A DNA stretch of 64,000 bases from Paenibacillus mucilaginosus 3016 (GCF_000250655.1 NC_016935.1:2126001-2190000); one strand, 5' to 3'. Counted from the stretch's first letter, positions 17,946 through 26,756 are shown. Notes: generated by a model from the sequence alone, not told the origin. Numbers and translations are program-made.

Positions 17946-17982
17946 GCCGCGAAGCACAGGCTCCGGGCCTGCGCTTCGCGGC
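17946..17982. repeat. Large GC-rich inverted repeat
   Basis: Perfect 10-bp arms GCCGCGAAGC / GCTTCGCGGC with an inner AGGC..GCCT extension. It has no T run of its own and sits between the DUF4247 stop and the terminator. Confidence 0.7.
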
Positions 17983-18067
17983 ATCTGCTATTGTACCTGT
18001 TGAGCTAACCCGCGTAAAGGTGGGGCGATCCTAGCGGAACGACTGATCGCTGTAAAGATACGGGCGG

Positions 18068-18796
18068 CTAGCGGCGGCGCTTGAAGGTGCCCGAGCGCTT
18101 CGTTGTGCCTGGTTTGGTCCCGCCGCCGGCCGGCGTACGGTATGTCGGAGTTGAGCCGTCATTGCGCCGCACTGCGTCGGTGGAGCTCCCCGGACTTTTG
18201 GTCGCCGGAGGGGTGGCGGGCGTCGTATAGCTGCCTTTGCGGTCCGTTGTAGCAGGCGGTGAGGTGCCGGGAGTCCGGGTATTCGGATAGGGAACGGTCT
18301 GGTGCCGGCCGTAATCCTCATACCGCTTCGTAGACCGGTAGCCCCGGTAATCGTAGCCCCCGCGGTGGGAAGTGTACCAGCCTCCTCCAAAGAGCGACTG
18401 CAGGAGGGTGGCCGTGATATACCCCTCCAGGAAGGAGGAGTCGTAATGGTCCCTGGCATAGGTGATCGTGTCCACTTCGACCAGGGTGGCGGCCTCATTA
18501 TTCGGGTCCTTCTGCACATTGACGATCTTGTCGTTGTACACGAGGAACATTTGATCCGCAGACGATTTGGATATCTCCTGCGGGGGCTCGCTCGCCGCGA
18601 TCTCCTGTGCTACGGTCGGAACGTCTTTACCTTCGACCGCATAAATCTTGGCCGTGCTTTTGCCCTGCCCCTGCACGTCGATCAGCGGATAGTTCTGCCT
18701 GATATATTGGCCTGCATCGCCGGCGCATCCCGCAAGAAGCGAGAGAACAAGCAGCAGGGAGAGAAGTCGTACCCCTAGTCTGCGCATACGCTTCAA
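18068..18796 (-). CDS. DUF4247 family lipoprotein
   Basis: 242 residues. Signal peptide ending in the lipobox LLAGC (lipidated Cys near residue 24). The folded part (to about residue 155) carries YIRQNYPLIDVQGQG and a hydrophobic FLEGYITATLLQSLFGG segment; the rest is a long low-complexity tail rich in Pro, Thr, Ser, Gly and basic residues (ending GTFKRRR), which could bind the cell wall. Start is uncertain: TTG 18796 is three bases after AGGAGG and ATG 18787 is twelve bases after it. It forms an operon with the DUF4178 gene 69 bp upstream. Function unknown. Confidence 0.8.
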   Translation of the reverse strand: MKRMRRLGVRLLSLLLVLSLLAGCAGDAGQYIRQNYPLIDVQGQGKSTAKIYAVEGKDVPTVAQEIAASEPPQEISKSSADQMFLVYNDKIVNVQKDPNNEAATLVEVDTITYARDHYDSSFLEGYITATLLQSLFGGGWYTSHRGGYDYRGYRSTKRYEDYGRHQTVPYPNTRTPGTSPPATTDRKGSYTTPATPPATKSPGSSTDAVRRNDGSTPTYRTPAGGGTKPGTTKRSGTFKRRR

Positions 18797-18865
18797 GCAC
18801 CTCCTTCATCTGACAGCTGTCGATAAAGCCGGGAATCCTTCGTTTCATCTGCAGGGCTCCGCCGG

Positions 18866-19396
18866 TCAAGAGCCTTTCATGAAGCGGATCTGGCTGCCGG
18901 GCGTGCGGCGGCCCTCCAGAGCAACGTACTTGCCGTCCTGCCACTGCAGGAAAAAGTGGCGGTCACCGCCGGCCAGGTAGCTCCAGAACAGAACCGTATC
19001 GTTCGACCGGAAGTCCGTCTGCCCTTCCGTGCGGACCTGATCGCTGCGGTGGTGCTCCAGATCATAAGTGACCTCGCCGCCGACATCAAGCACCGTAGGC
19101 ACATCGTTCGGGTCGTCAAGCGCCCCCTCGACGAACTCGCACAGGAAGCAGTCATAGCTGCGCCCTTTTTCGATGAGCAGACAAGAGATATGTTTGCCGT
19201 TTTGGAGATAATAAGCGAAGCGGTGGGGCGGGAACCCCTGGTCGTAGTAGACGACCTTGCCGGAGACGACGTATTCTTCCAGATCCACGGTGAGGATGTC
19301 ACCGACCCGGGTGTCCTCGAAGGGATTGGAAGGACGCTCCGGAGGCATTTCTTTGCCCGATTTCAGGATCGATCCGACCCGTTTCCAAATGGACAT
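18866..19396 (-). CDS. DUF4178 domain protein
   Basis: 176 residues, soluble, beta-rich: GDILTVDLEEYVVSGKVVYYDQG at about 31-53 is the typical DUF4178 opening, and a Trp/Phe-rich C-terminal stretch (HFFLQWQDGKYVALEGRR) closes the domain. Two Cys near residues 72 and 84 are of unclear role. ATG 19396 is preceded by AAAGGAG at nine bases. Genes of this family often neighbour DUF4247 and DUF350 genes in Bacillota; here only the DUF4247 partner is present. Function unknown. Confidence 0.8.
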   Translation of the reverse strand: MSIWKRVGSILKSGKEMPPERPSNPFEDTRVGDILTVDLEEYVVSGKVVYYDQGFPPHRFAYYLQNGKHISCLLIEKGRSYDCFLCEFVEGALDDPNDVPTVLDVGGEVTYDLEHHRSDQVRTEGQTDFRSNDTVLFWSYLAGGDRHFFLQWQDGKYVALEGRRTPGSQIRFMKGS

Positions 19397-19701
19397 GCTC
19401 TTTCGCTCCTTTGGGATGCCGAACTCAAGTTGGCAGGAATGAATTGCACTCAACTTACCGTTTACCCCGTGTTGTCTGAGTCTACTACGATCATAAGGTT
19501 TTTCCGTTTCATTTCCAAGCGCAGTGGAATATGAATACAGGATGTGGTATAATACTAAAGATATTCTTAAGTACGGCCTTGACTGTTCAATTCTGGCACT
19601 TCTGGAAAGTGCCTTTGGTAAGAGTTAAATTTAGGAAGATAGGAGTCGCACTTAAGGGTATAGAAAACAGAAGAACCCGAGTAAAAGGAGAATGAAATCA
19701 T
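19397..19701 (+). other. Promoter and long leader of the DEAD-box helicase
   Basis: About 300 bases without a gene. TATAAT at 19548-19553 is a likely -10 with no clear -35. The predicted leader of about 140 nt contains a hairpin (19595-19601 with 19607-19613) and, at 19691, a 7-codon frame starting ATGAAATCATTTG that is out of frame with and overlaps the TTG start of the helicase. Confidence 0.5.
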
Positions 19702-21315
19702 TTGAAAACATTTAGCGAATTTGGCCTAGAGCCTAAGGTACTGCGCGCCATCACGGAGATGGGGTTCGAGGAATCCACACCCATCCAGGAGAAAGCCATT
19801 CCTGTAGCCCTTGAAGGCCGTGACCTGATCGGCCAGGCGCAGACCGGTACAGGGAAGACCGCTGCTTTCGGTATCCCGCTGGTGAACAAGATCGACGTGA
19901 AGGAAGAGAAAATCGTCGCTCTGATCATGTGTCCTACGCGCGAGCTGGCTATCCAGGTCGCGGAAGAAATCGAAAAGCTCGGACGCTTCAAAGGCATCCG
20001 TTCCCTGCCGATCTACGGCGGACAGGACATCGTGAAGCAGATCCGCGGCCTGCGCAAGAAGCCGCAGATCATCATCGGTACGCCGGGACGTCTCCTCGAC
20101 CATATCAATCGGAAGACCATTAAGCTGGATGACGTGCAGACCGTCATTCTCGATGAAGCTGACGAAATGCTTGATATGGGCTTCATGGATGACATTAAGT
20201 CCATCCTGAGCCTTGTTCCTGAAGAGCGCAACACGATGCTGTTCTCGGCCACCATGCCCGTCAACATCCAGAAGCTGGCCCAGCAGTTCCTGAAGGATCC
20301 GGAGCATGTCTCGGTCATTCCTAAGCAGGTTTCCGCTCCTCTGATCGACCAAGCTTACATCGAGCTGCACGAGCGTCAGAAGTTCGAAGCGCTCTGCCGC
20401 CTCATCGATATGGAAGCTCCTGAGCTTGCCATCATCTTCGGCCGGACGAAGCGCCGGGTGGATGAGCTTTCCGAAGCCCTCCAGAAGCGCGGTTATGCGG
20501 CAGAGGGCCTGCACGGCGACCTGTCCCAGAACCAGCGTGACAACGTGATGCGCAAATTCCGTGACGGCAGCATCGACGTGCTCGTAGCTACTGACGTAGC
20601 GGCACGCGGTCTCGACGTATCGGGCGTTACGCACGTTATCAACTTTGACCTTCCGCAGGATCCGGAGAGCTATGTTCACCGGATCGGCCGTACGGGCCGT
20701 GCGGGCAAGGAAGGCGCAGCTTATACCTTCGTTACGCCGCGCGAGATCGATCACCTGCACTTCATCGAGAAGATCACGCGTCACCGCATCACGAAGAAGC
20801 CTATACCAAGCCTGGCGGAAGCCATCGAAGGCAAGCAGAAGGTAACGGCTGAGCGCGTCCTGGATGTTCTCCAGAAAGACGAGCACAACGAATACAAGGG
20901 TCTGGCCATCTCCCTGCTCGAGCATCATGATTCCGTGCATCTGCTTGCAGCGGCTCTCAAGCTGCTGACGGGCGGAGACAAGAAGGAAGTCGATATCGAG
21001 CTGACACCGGAAGATCCGATCCGTGCGAAGAAGAGAAGACCGGATGTGCGCAGCAACGGTCGTCGTCCTTCCGGCTCTTATGGTACGGCAGGCGGCGCTC
21101 GCCGTAATGACCGTCCATACGGCGGCGGCGGACGCGAGGGCGGCGGCTACCGCGGCAACCGCGAAGGTGGACGCCGTGAAGGCGGAAGCTATGGCGGCGG
21201 CAGCCGTGAGGGCGGATACCGTGGCAGCCGTGACGGCGGCGGCTACCGCGGCAACCGTGACGGCGGCAGCAACTACTCCCGTCCGTCGAACCGGAGCGAA
21301 GAAACACTGGTATAA
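19702..21315 (+). CDS. DEAD-box ATP-dependent RNA helicase, CshA/DeaD type
   Basis: 537 residues with every helicase motif: Q motif (FEESTPIQ), I AQTGTGKT, Ia PTRELA, II DEAD, III SAT, IV IIFGRTKR, V ARGLD and VI HRIGRTGR. The tail from about residue 450 is a basic, Gly/Arg-rich low-complexity region with repeated RxGGGYRGNR-like units, typical of RNA-binding tails. It probably unwinds structured mRNA or rRNA and acts in the degradosome, ribosome assembly or cold adaptation, as CshA does. TTG start with AAAGGAG upstream; a bidirectional terminator follows. I would call it CshA-like, without fixing the ortholog. Confidence 0.93.
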   Translation: MKTFSEFGLEPKVLRAITEMGFEESTPIQEKAIPVALEGRDLIGQAQTGTGKTAAFGIPLVNKIDVKEEKIVALIMCPTRELAIQVAEEIEKLGRFKGIRSLPIYGGQDIVKQIRGLRKKPQIIIGTPGRLLDHINRKTIKLDDVQTVILDEADEMLDMGFMDDIKSILSLVPEERNTMLFSATMPVNIQKLAQQFLKDPEHVSVIPKQVSAPLIDQAYIELHERQKFEALCRLIDMEAPELAIIFGRTKRRVDELSEALQKRGYAAEGLHGDLSQNQRDNVMRKFRDGSIDVLVATDVAARGLDVSGVTHVINFDLPQDPESYVHRIGRTGRAGKEGAAYTFVTPREIDHLHFIEKITRHRITKKPIPSLAEAIEGKQKVTAERVLDVLQKDEHNEYKGLAISLLEHHDSVHLLAAALKLLTGGDKKEVDIELTPEDPIRAKKRRPDVRSNGRRPSGSYGTAGGARRNDRPYGGGGREGGGYRGNREGGRREGGSYGGGSREGGYRGSRDGGGYRGNRDGGSNYSRPSNRSEETLV

Positions 21316-21335
21316 GCCATTCCGGTGTAACAAAA

Positions 21336-21377
21336 AGAAGCAGGGGCGCCTCAGGGCGCTGCCTGCTTCTTTTTATT
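21336..21377. terminator. Bidirectional terminator between helicase and yjcZ gene
   Basis: 9-bp outer arms AGAAGCAGG / CCTGCTTCT (21336-21344, 21362-21370), T runs on both strands. It serves the helicase (plus) and the yjcZ-like gene (minus). Confidence 0.85.
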
Positions 21378-21396
21378 TGTCCTTTGTGCAAGATCA

Positions 21397-21492
21397 TTAC
21401 ACGAGAAGGCTGCGGCTAACGATAACCAGCAGGATGAACAGTACGAGAATCGTACCCGTGGAAGTCCATGCACCAGCTGCAGGGTAACCCAT
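21397..21492 (-). CDS. YjcZ family sporulation peptide
   Basis: 31 residues: a short polar N-terminus (MGYPAAGAWTSTGT) and a hydrophobic helix ILVLFILLVIVSRSLLV that ends the protein. This matches the YjcZ family of very short sporulation-associated membrane peptides in Bacillus and Paenibacillus. AAAGGAGG lies about eight bases before the ATG. The last 17 residues are identical to those of the second copy at 56542-56631, and both have the same promoter arrangement. Precise role in the spore is not established. Confidence 0.85.
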   Translation of the reverse strand: MGYPAAGAWTSTGTILVLFILLVIVSRSLLV

Positions 21493-21531
21493 AGTGACAA
21501 CCTCCTTTGGATGATATTTACCGGATGGTGA

Positions 21532-21566
21532 TATATCCTATGCCGGGACTCCTTTTTGGTATAGAC
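21532..21566 (-). promoter_or_regulatory. Sigma-K-like promoter of the first yjcZ gene
   Basis: On the minus strand GTCTATACC (21566-21558), 15 bp, then CATAGGATATA (21542-21532). AC then CATAnnnTA fits the known sigma-K consensus, and the same -35 and spacing occur before the second yjcZ gene. Confidence 0.55.
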
Positions 21567-21592
21567 TGCTACCTAGATGCAGGGAATTAGGC

Positions 21593-21598
21593 TATAAT
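21593..21598 (+). promoter_or_regulatory. -10 box of the DUF624 gene
   Basis: TATAAT 28 bp upstream of the TTG start; -35 not obvious. Confidence 0.45.
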
Positions 21599-21626
21599 AG
21601 GGGTATACAAGAAGGAGGGCATCAAG

Positions 21627-22466
21627 TTGGAATTTCGTGGAATTATGGGCGGTTTCTACCGCATCTCCGAATGGATCATGCGCCTTTCGGTCATTAATGT
21701 GCTTTGGATTCTATGCGGTATCCCCTTCTTCATGCTGGGGCTGATCCTGCTGCAGGCGGGGACGACCGATCAAGTTTTGCAAACGCTTATACTGATGGCG
21801 ATTGTCTCGCCGTTCACCCTGTTCCCTTCAACGGCGGCCATGTTCAGTGTAGCGCGGAAGTGGCTGACCGGTGATGAGGACGTACCATTGTTCAAGACGT
21901 TCTTCCGCAGCTACAAGAGCAACTATGTGCAGGCGATGCTGGGCGGTCTGCTGTATGTGCTCTTCGGAGTGATTCTGTATACGAATTTCCGGTTCTACGG
22001 CAATCAGACCGGACTCTTCAGCGTCCTCCGGTTCCTGGTATTATCCCTGACCGTGCTGCTGTCGATCTCGCTGTTCCATTTCTTCTCTATCCTGTCCCAT
22101 CTTCATATGAAGACACTTCAGATCGTGAAGAACGCAATGCTGATCACCATCGGCAATCCGATCCGCTCCATCTCGATGATCGCTTTGAACGGCGTCGTCC
22201 TGTATATCAGCTTTACCGTCTTCACCTTCCTCATCCCTTTCTTCATGGGCAGTTTGATTGCAATCGTGTCGTTCTGGCACTTCAATCTCATTTTCGGCAA
22301 GCTGCAGGAGAAGCAGCAGCAGATCGCCGAGAAGGAAGCGGAAGAGGCGGAGAAGGCGCGGCTGGAAGCGGAAGGGGGCGCCGATGCCCTGGATGCGGCG
22401 CTGGACGGAGCCGAGCTTCGGGGAGCCGAAGAGCGCAAAGACGAGCGTGGAGACCCCAGCCGGTAG
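21627..22466 (+). CDS. DUF624 (YesL-like) membrane protein
   Basis: 279 residues with five or six transmembrane helices in the first ~215 residues and a charged, Glu/Ala-rich cytoplasmic tail (KLQEKQQQIAEKEAEEAEKA) predicted to be helical or coiled coil. The N-terminal GGFYRISEWIMRLSVINVLW is typical of DUF624 proteins such as B. subtilis YesL, often near sugar transport genes. Function unknown. TTG start with AAGGAGGG eight bases upstream. Confidence 0.85.
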   Translation: MEFRGIMGGFYRISEWIMRLSVINVLWILCGIPFFMLGLILLQAGTTDQVLQTLILMAIVSPFTLFPSTAAMFSVARKWLTGDEDVPLFKTFFRSYKSNYVQAMLGGLLYVLFGVILYTNFRFYGNQTGLFSVLRFLVLSLTVLLSISLFHFFSILSHLHMKTLQIVKNAMLITIGNPIRSISMIALNGVVLYISFTVFTFLIPFFMGSLIAIVSFWHFNLIFGKLQEKQQQIAEKEAEEAEKARLEAEGGADALDAALDGAELRGAEERKDERGDPSR

Positions 22467-22512
22467 CTCCATGTTTTCACTGAAGTGCCAGCAATGAGCC
22501 GGGCCGCTGAGG

Positions 22513-22541
22513 TTTACTTTCACCTCCGGGTAGACTATAAT
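22513..22541 (+). promoter_or_regulatory. Sigma-A promoter of the 6S-like RNA
   Basis: TTTACT (22513-22518), 17-bp spacer, TATAAT (22536-22541); start of transcription expected near 22548. Confidence 0.65.
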
Positions 22542-22547
22542 AAACCT

Positions 22548-22740
22548 ACAAACAAAAAATCCTGCGATGTGCGTTTCGGTTATCGTGTTTTAAACCAATG
22601 ATTGTTTCTAGGGAGACCTATATAGAATTGCGGCTGACCTGCCCTCGAAAAGGGACTTCAAAACCGATTCTGCGGTCACCCACCTGCTAGCGCAGGTTTG
22701 AGACAAGTTGACCGGACGGCATAGGCGGGTTTTTTTTATG
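22548..22740 (+). ncRNA. ssrS: Probable 6S RNA
   Basis: A gene-free 380-base gap holds a strong promoter, about 190 nt of structured, non-coding sequence and a T8 run. The 5' end (CCTGCGATGT) pairs with the 3' end (GCATAGGCGGG) to close a long hairpin, as in 6S RNA, and its TCCTG..ATGTG opening resembles what I recall of Bacillus 6S-1. Inside are smaller arms such as GCCCTC-gaaa-AGGG and CCTGC-tagc-GCAGG. Size, isolation and architecture fit 6S RNA, which sequesters sigma-A RNA polymerase. No other conserved RNA (SRP, RNase P, tmRNA) fits. Boundaries are approximate. Confidence 0.65.
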
Positions 22741-22849
22741 CCGAATTGTTCACGTGAACAAACGTTTGGGTGAACAGCAGCATGTGCGTACATAGGGACG
22801 GCGGGTGTAAACAAACCATAAACCAAGTGCAGAGAGGGAGTTTGGAGAA

Positions 22850-23506
22850 ATGAAGTTGTTTATTGATACCGCGAATGTCGAAGAGATCCGTAAGGCTCAT
22901 GAGCTTGGCGTTATTGCCGGCGTAACCACGAATCCGTCCCTGATTGCCAAAGAAGGCAAAGACTTCTTCGCGACGGTGAAAGAAATCATCGAAGTCGTGG
23001 GGAATGTTCCGATCAGTGCGGAAGTCATCTCGCTGAAAGCGGATGAGATGGTGGAGCAGGGCAAGAAGCTGGCTGCGCTTGGCGACGGCATCGTGGTGAA
23101 GGTTCCGATGACGGAAGAAGGGCTGAAGGCTACGAAGATCTTCACGGAGCTCGGCATCAAAACCAACGTCACCCTGATCTTCTCTTCCACGCAGGCTCTG
23201 CTGGCCGCCCGTGCGGGAGCTACCTATGTATCTCCGTTCGTGGGACGTCTGGATGACATTAACCAGATCGGCATGAATCTGATCAAAGAAATCAGCGAAA
23301 TCTTCGCTATTCACGATATTCAGTCGGAGATCATTACGGCCAGCGTCCGGACGACGACTCATGTAATCGAAGCAGCGCTGCTCGGCGCCCATATTGCGAC
23401 GGTTCCATACAAGGTCATCCAAGGTATGGTCAAGCATCCGCTTACGGATGCGGGGATCGAGCGCTTCCTGAAGGATTGGGAAGGTGCGAAGCAGTCGGTA
23501 TTCTAG
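22850..23506 (+). CDS. fsa: Fructose-6-phosphate aldolase / transaldolase, TalC-type
   Basis: 218 residues, the short single-domain TalC/Fsa class. [10 protein letters not shown] at the N-terminus, [13 protein letters not shown], and [14 protein letters not shown] near residue 83 with the Schiff-base lysine (VKVPM) are diagnostic; FVGRLDDI and the C-terminal helix also match. It either exchanges dihydroxyacetone units in the pentose phosphate pathway (transaldolase) or cleaves fructose 6-phosphate; sequence alone does not decide. ATG start after AGGGAG. It has its own terminator and lies next to the xylulokinase locus, which feeds the same pathway. Confidence 0.92.
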   Translation: MKLFIDTANVEEIRKAHELGVIAGVTTNPSLIAKEGKDFFATVKEIIEVVGNVPISAEVISLKADEMVEQGKKLAALGDGIVVKVPMTEEGLKATKIFTELGIKTNVTLIFSSTQALLAARAGATYVSPFVGRLDDINQIGMNLIKEISEIFAIHDIQSEIITASVRTTTHVIEAALLGAHIATVPYKVIQGMVKHPLTDAGIERFLKDWEGAKQSVF

Positions 23507-23536
23507 GAGACGGGACAAGCTCCGGTGAGAAAAAGA

Positions 23537-23570
23537 GAGGCATCCGCGGGAAGCGGATGCCTCTTTGTTG
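23537..23570. terminator. Bidirectional terminator between fsa and xylB
   Basis: Perfect 11-bp stem (23537-23547 with 23553-23563), T-rich on the plus side and T5 on the minus side. Confidence 0.9.
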
Positions 23571-23704
23571 TAGGGAGGACAGGGCAGGAGGAGTGGCTGT
23601 GGCGCCCCGGTAAAGCTCCACAGCGCAGCCTGCATGCACCGGTACCCCGAGGGGAGTCTTGACGGCTCAAATGGTATATGGGGAGCCGGATCCTTCCTCA
23701 GGCC

Positions 23705-25243
23705 TCAGCTCCGGCCTTCTGCTGCAGCCAGGTCGCTGAGCTGATGGAAGCTCGTCTTCAGCGTGCCGTACAGCGTACGATAGATGTCGTAGTAGGCCTG
23801 GTAGCGCTCCTGGTTGGCGGCAATCGGTTCGACGCGGTCTTCGACGCGGATCCACTCCTCGCAGAGGTCGGGGATCTCCCGCTTCAGGACGCCGGAAGCG
23901 GCCATAACGGCTGCGCCGTAAGCCGGACCGTCCGTGGAGTTCACGGTGACCACCGGATAGCCGAAGATGTCGGCGATCATCTGGCGCCAGAAGCGGCTGC
24001 GGGCGCCCCCGCCGTTCACACGAAGCTCGGTGATGGCGATGCCCGATTCCTTGATGAGCTCCATGGAGTCCCGCAGGCCGAAGGTGATGCCTTCCAGCAC
24101 GGCGCGGGTCAGGTGGGCTTTGCCGTGGCGCAGGTTCAGGCCGATAAAGCCGCCGCGGGCCTTCGGATCGGGATGCGGGGTGCGCTCCCCGGTAAGGTAA
24201 GGCAGGAAGAGGAGTCCCTCACTGCCGAGCGGCGCCGAAGCGGCAAGCTCCGTGAGGTATTCGTACACGTCTCTGCCTTCCTGCTCGGCGCGCTGCAGCT
24301 CCTCGTAGGCGAAGTGGTTCTTCCACCATTGGAACGAGCCGCCGGCAGCAAGCATGACACCCATCCGGTGCCAGTTGCCCGGCACGCCGTGGCAGAAGGA
24401 GTGGAGCCTGCACTCCTCGTCGGCCTGGTACGTATCGTCGTGTACGAACACGACGCCGGAGGTGCCGAGGGCGACGGAGGCAATGCCGCTGCGCACGACG
24501 CCTACACCGACGGCACCGCAGGCCTGGTCGCCGCCGCCGGCGACGACGGGGGTTCCGGGCGCGAGGCCGGTCAGCTCAGCGGCGGCAGGCAGCACCGTGC
24601 CGGCAACGTCGCTGCTCTCGAAGAGCGGAGGCAGCCAGGAGGCTGGAATGCCGAGCTTGCCGAGGACCTCCTCGGACCAGCGGCGGTTCGCCACGTCGAG
24701 GAGCAGGGTGCCGCTCGCATCGGCCATATCCATGCCGAACTCGCCGGTCAGCTGCAGGCGGACATAATCCTTCGGCAGCAGGAGGTGGGCGGTACGCTCG
24801 AAGTTCTGCGGCTCCCGGCTGCGCAGCCAGATCACCTTCGGCGCCGTGAAGCCTGTGAGCGCTTTATTTCCGGTGAGGCGTCCCAGTTCCTCTTTGCCGA
24901 TCGTCTCTTCGATCCATTCGCACTCGGCCCCTGTGCGCTGGTCGCACCAGAGCAGGGCGGGGCGGACGACGTTCAGCTCCTTGTCGAGGAAGACCGAGCC
25001 GTGCATCTGGCCCGATAAGCCGACGCCGGCAACCTCGGCTCCTGTAATGCCGGCCTTCTCCAGCAGTTTGCGGATGCAGCCGGCCGTGCCTTTCCACCAG
25101 TCCTCCGGATGCTGCTCAGCCCAGCCGGGCTGCGGCTGCAGCAGAGGGTATTCCTCGCTTGCACTCGCTTTCACTTCGCCGCGGTCATTGACCAGGATAC
25201 ACTTGACGGCGGACGTTCCAAGATCGATCCCTAAGAAAAACAT
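23705..25243 (-). CDS. xylB: Xylulokinase
   Basis: 512 residues, FGGY carbohydrate kinase family. LGIDLGTSAVKCIL at the N-terminus is the phosphate-1 ATP motif; GVGLSGQMHGSVFLD with the MHG triad is the xylulokinase substrate loop; GGGDQACGAVG and RVNGGGARSRFWRQMIAD are the later ATPase and family signatures. It phosphorylates D-xylulose to xylulose 5-phosphate in the cytoplasm. I start at ATG 25243 (GGGGTG six bases upstream); a GTG three codons earlier lacks spacing. Divergent from xylR with an operator-like repeat in between, so probably xylose-inducible. No xylose isomerase gene lies next to it. Confidence 0.95.
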   Translation of the reverse strand: MFFLGIDLGTSAVKCILVNDRGEVKASASEEYPLLQPQPGWAEQHPEDWWKGTAGCIRKLLEKAGITGAEVAGVGLSGQMHGSVFLDKELNVVRPALLWCDQRTGAECEWIEETIGKEELGRLTGNKALTGFTAPKVIWLRSREPQNFERTAHLLLPKDYVRLQLTGEFGMDMADASGTLLLDVANRRWSEEVLGKLGIPASWLPPLFESSDVAGTVLPAAAELTGLAPGTPVVAGGGDQACGAVGVGVVRSGIASVALGTSGVVFVHDDTYQADEECRLHSFCHGVPGNWHRMGVMLAAGGSFQWWKNHFAYEELQRAEQEGRDVYEYLTELAASAPLGSEGLLFLPYLTGERTPHPDPKARGGFIGLNLRHGKAHLTRAVLEGITFGLRDSMELIKESGIAITELRVNGGGARSRFWRQMIADIFGYPVVTVNSTDGPAYGAAVMAASGVLKREIPDLCEEWIRVEDRVEPIAANQERYQAYYDIYRTLYGTLKTSFHQLSDLAAAEGRS

Positions 25244-25288
25244 GCATGTCACCCCGTTAGGATTATTGGAAGGAATAGAATAAGTAAC

Positions 25289-25309
25289 TTTGTTTACTTA
25301 ATAAACAAA
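25289..25309. promoter_or_regulatory. XylR operator-like inverted repeat
   Basis: TTTGTTTA-CTTAA-TAAACAAA, perfect 8-bp arms in the xylB-xylR intergenic region. It matches the style of Bacillus xyl operators (GTTTGTTT..AACAAAC). Confidence 0.8.
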
Positions 25310-25425
25310 TTATATTACGATAGAGGACAGATGGCAATGTGAAAATGAGCTGGCGCTTAACAAGGGGCCGCAGATCGGATACAATAGGACGATATCTGCA
25401 GGACTAGGGCGGAAGGTGAACGAAC

Positions 25426-26655
25426 GTGAAATCAAGACCGGTTTCGGGTGACAGTACATTCTTGAAAAGCTTGAATAAATCGACGCTGCTGGGGCTGATC
25501 CGGCGGCAGGCTCCAATCTCGAGAGCCGACCTAGCGAAGGCAACCCGGCTGACGCGGGCTACCGTGTCGGCTTTGGTAGAGGAGCTTATCGGAGATCACC
25601 TTGTGATCGAGACGGGAATCGGTGAGTCGAGCGGCGGGCGGAAGCCGATGATGCTGGAGCTGAACCGCAACGGCGGCCGGGTCATCGGGCTCGATCTGCG
25701 GCCGACGGATCTGCTGCTCGTGGTGACGGATCTCCATGGACAGATCCGCAAGCGTGCGGAGTATGCTTACGGCGAGGAGGCCTCCAAAGATCCCGGACGC
25801 TTCCTTCAGGAGATTCTGTCGCTGCTGGAGAAGGAACGGGAGGCACTGGAGCCGACTCCGCTCGGACTGATCGGCGTGGGTATCGGCGTCCACGGTTTTG
25901 TGGAGTACCCGTCGGGCCATGTTGTTTTTGTGCCGCACACAGGCTGGAAGGATCTGTCGTGGAAAAAGGAGCTCGAAGCCTCTCTCGGCCTGCCGGTCGT
26001 CCTCGATAACGAAGCGAACCTGGCGGCGCTGGGCGAGCTGGAGTTCGGGGCCGGGGCGGATGCGGACTGCAGCGACATGCTGTACCTCAGCGCAGGCGGC
26101 GGGATCGGGGCCGGCCTCATCCTCGGCGGCGAGCTTTTCCGGGGAACCGGAGGGCTGGCGGGGGAAGTGGGCCACTCGACCATCCAGATGGACGGGCTGC
26201 CCTGCTCCTGCGGCAACCGGGGCTGCTGGGAGCGGTATGCCTCCGAGCGGGCTCTGGCGGAGAAGCTCGGCATGGATTATGCGCCGGGGTTCTCGGAGCG
26301 GCTCTTGGCCCTGCTTGAGCAGGGAGACGGGCAGGCGCGTGAAGCGGTCCGGCAGGCCGGGTCGTACCTCGGTATCGGCATCGGAAACATGATGCACACC
26401 TTCAATCCCCAGATGATCGTGGTGGGCAATGCCATGAGCCAGTACGGGGCTTGGGTCAACGGCCCGCTGCTGGATGCGCTCGCTTCCCGTTATTCCTACC
26501 TGGCTTCCTTCCGGATTACGGTCCGGTATTCGCAGCTTGGCGAAGACGGGTGCGCGCTGGGGGCGGCTTCCTCGATCATCCGCGCCCGGATGCGCCTGCA
26601 GGAGTATGAGGCGTCATCGGCCAGGGGCGGGGCCGGGGAACCGAACGAAACGTGA
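25426..26655 (+). CDS. xylR: ROK family transcriptional repressor, XylR-like
   Basis: 409 residues. An N-terminal winged helix (LLGLIRRQAPISRADLAKATRLTRATVSALVEELI, about 22-56) is followed by a ROK sugar-kinase-like domain: RVIGLDLRPTDLLLVVTDL, ALGELEFGAG, and the zinc motif CSCGNRGCWE. GTG start after GGAAGGTG. It probably represses xylB and itself through the 25289-25309 operator and is released by xylose. The long Gly/Ala/Glu tail is unremarkable. Confidence 0.9.
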   Translation: MKSRPVSGDSTFLKSLNKSTLLGLIRRQAPISRADLAKATRLTRATVSALVEELIGDHLVIETGIGESSGGRKPMMLELNRNGGRVIGLDLRPTDLLLVVTDLHGQIRKRAEYAYGEEASKDPGRFLQEILSLLEKEREALEPTPLGLIGVGIGVHGFVEYPSGHVVFVPHTGWKDLSWKKELEASLGLPVVLDNEANLAALGELEFGAGADADCSDMLYLSAGGGIGAGLILGGELFRGTGGLAGEVGHSTIQMDGLPCSCGNRGCWERYASERALAEKLGMDYAPGFSERLLALLEQGDGQAREAVRQAGSYLGIGIGNMMHTFNPQMIVVGNAMSQYGAWVNGPLLDALASRYSYLASFRITVRYSQLGEDGCALGAASSIIRARMRLQEYEASSARGGAGEPNET

Positions 26656-26756
26656 ACGAATTGTGTATTCCCTCTTTCTCTCGGAACCAAACAATGATAT
26701 GATTAAGGATAGTGTGAACCGGAGTTCATTGTTTACTTCATTGAGGAGGGAAGGCT

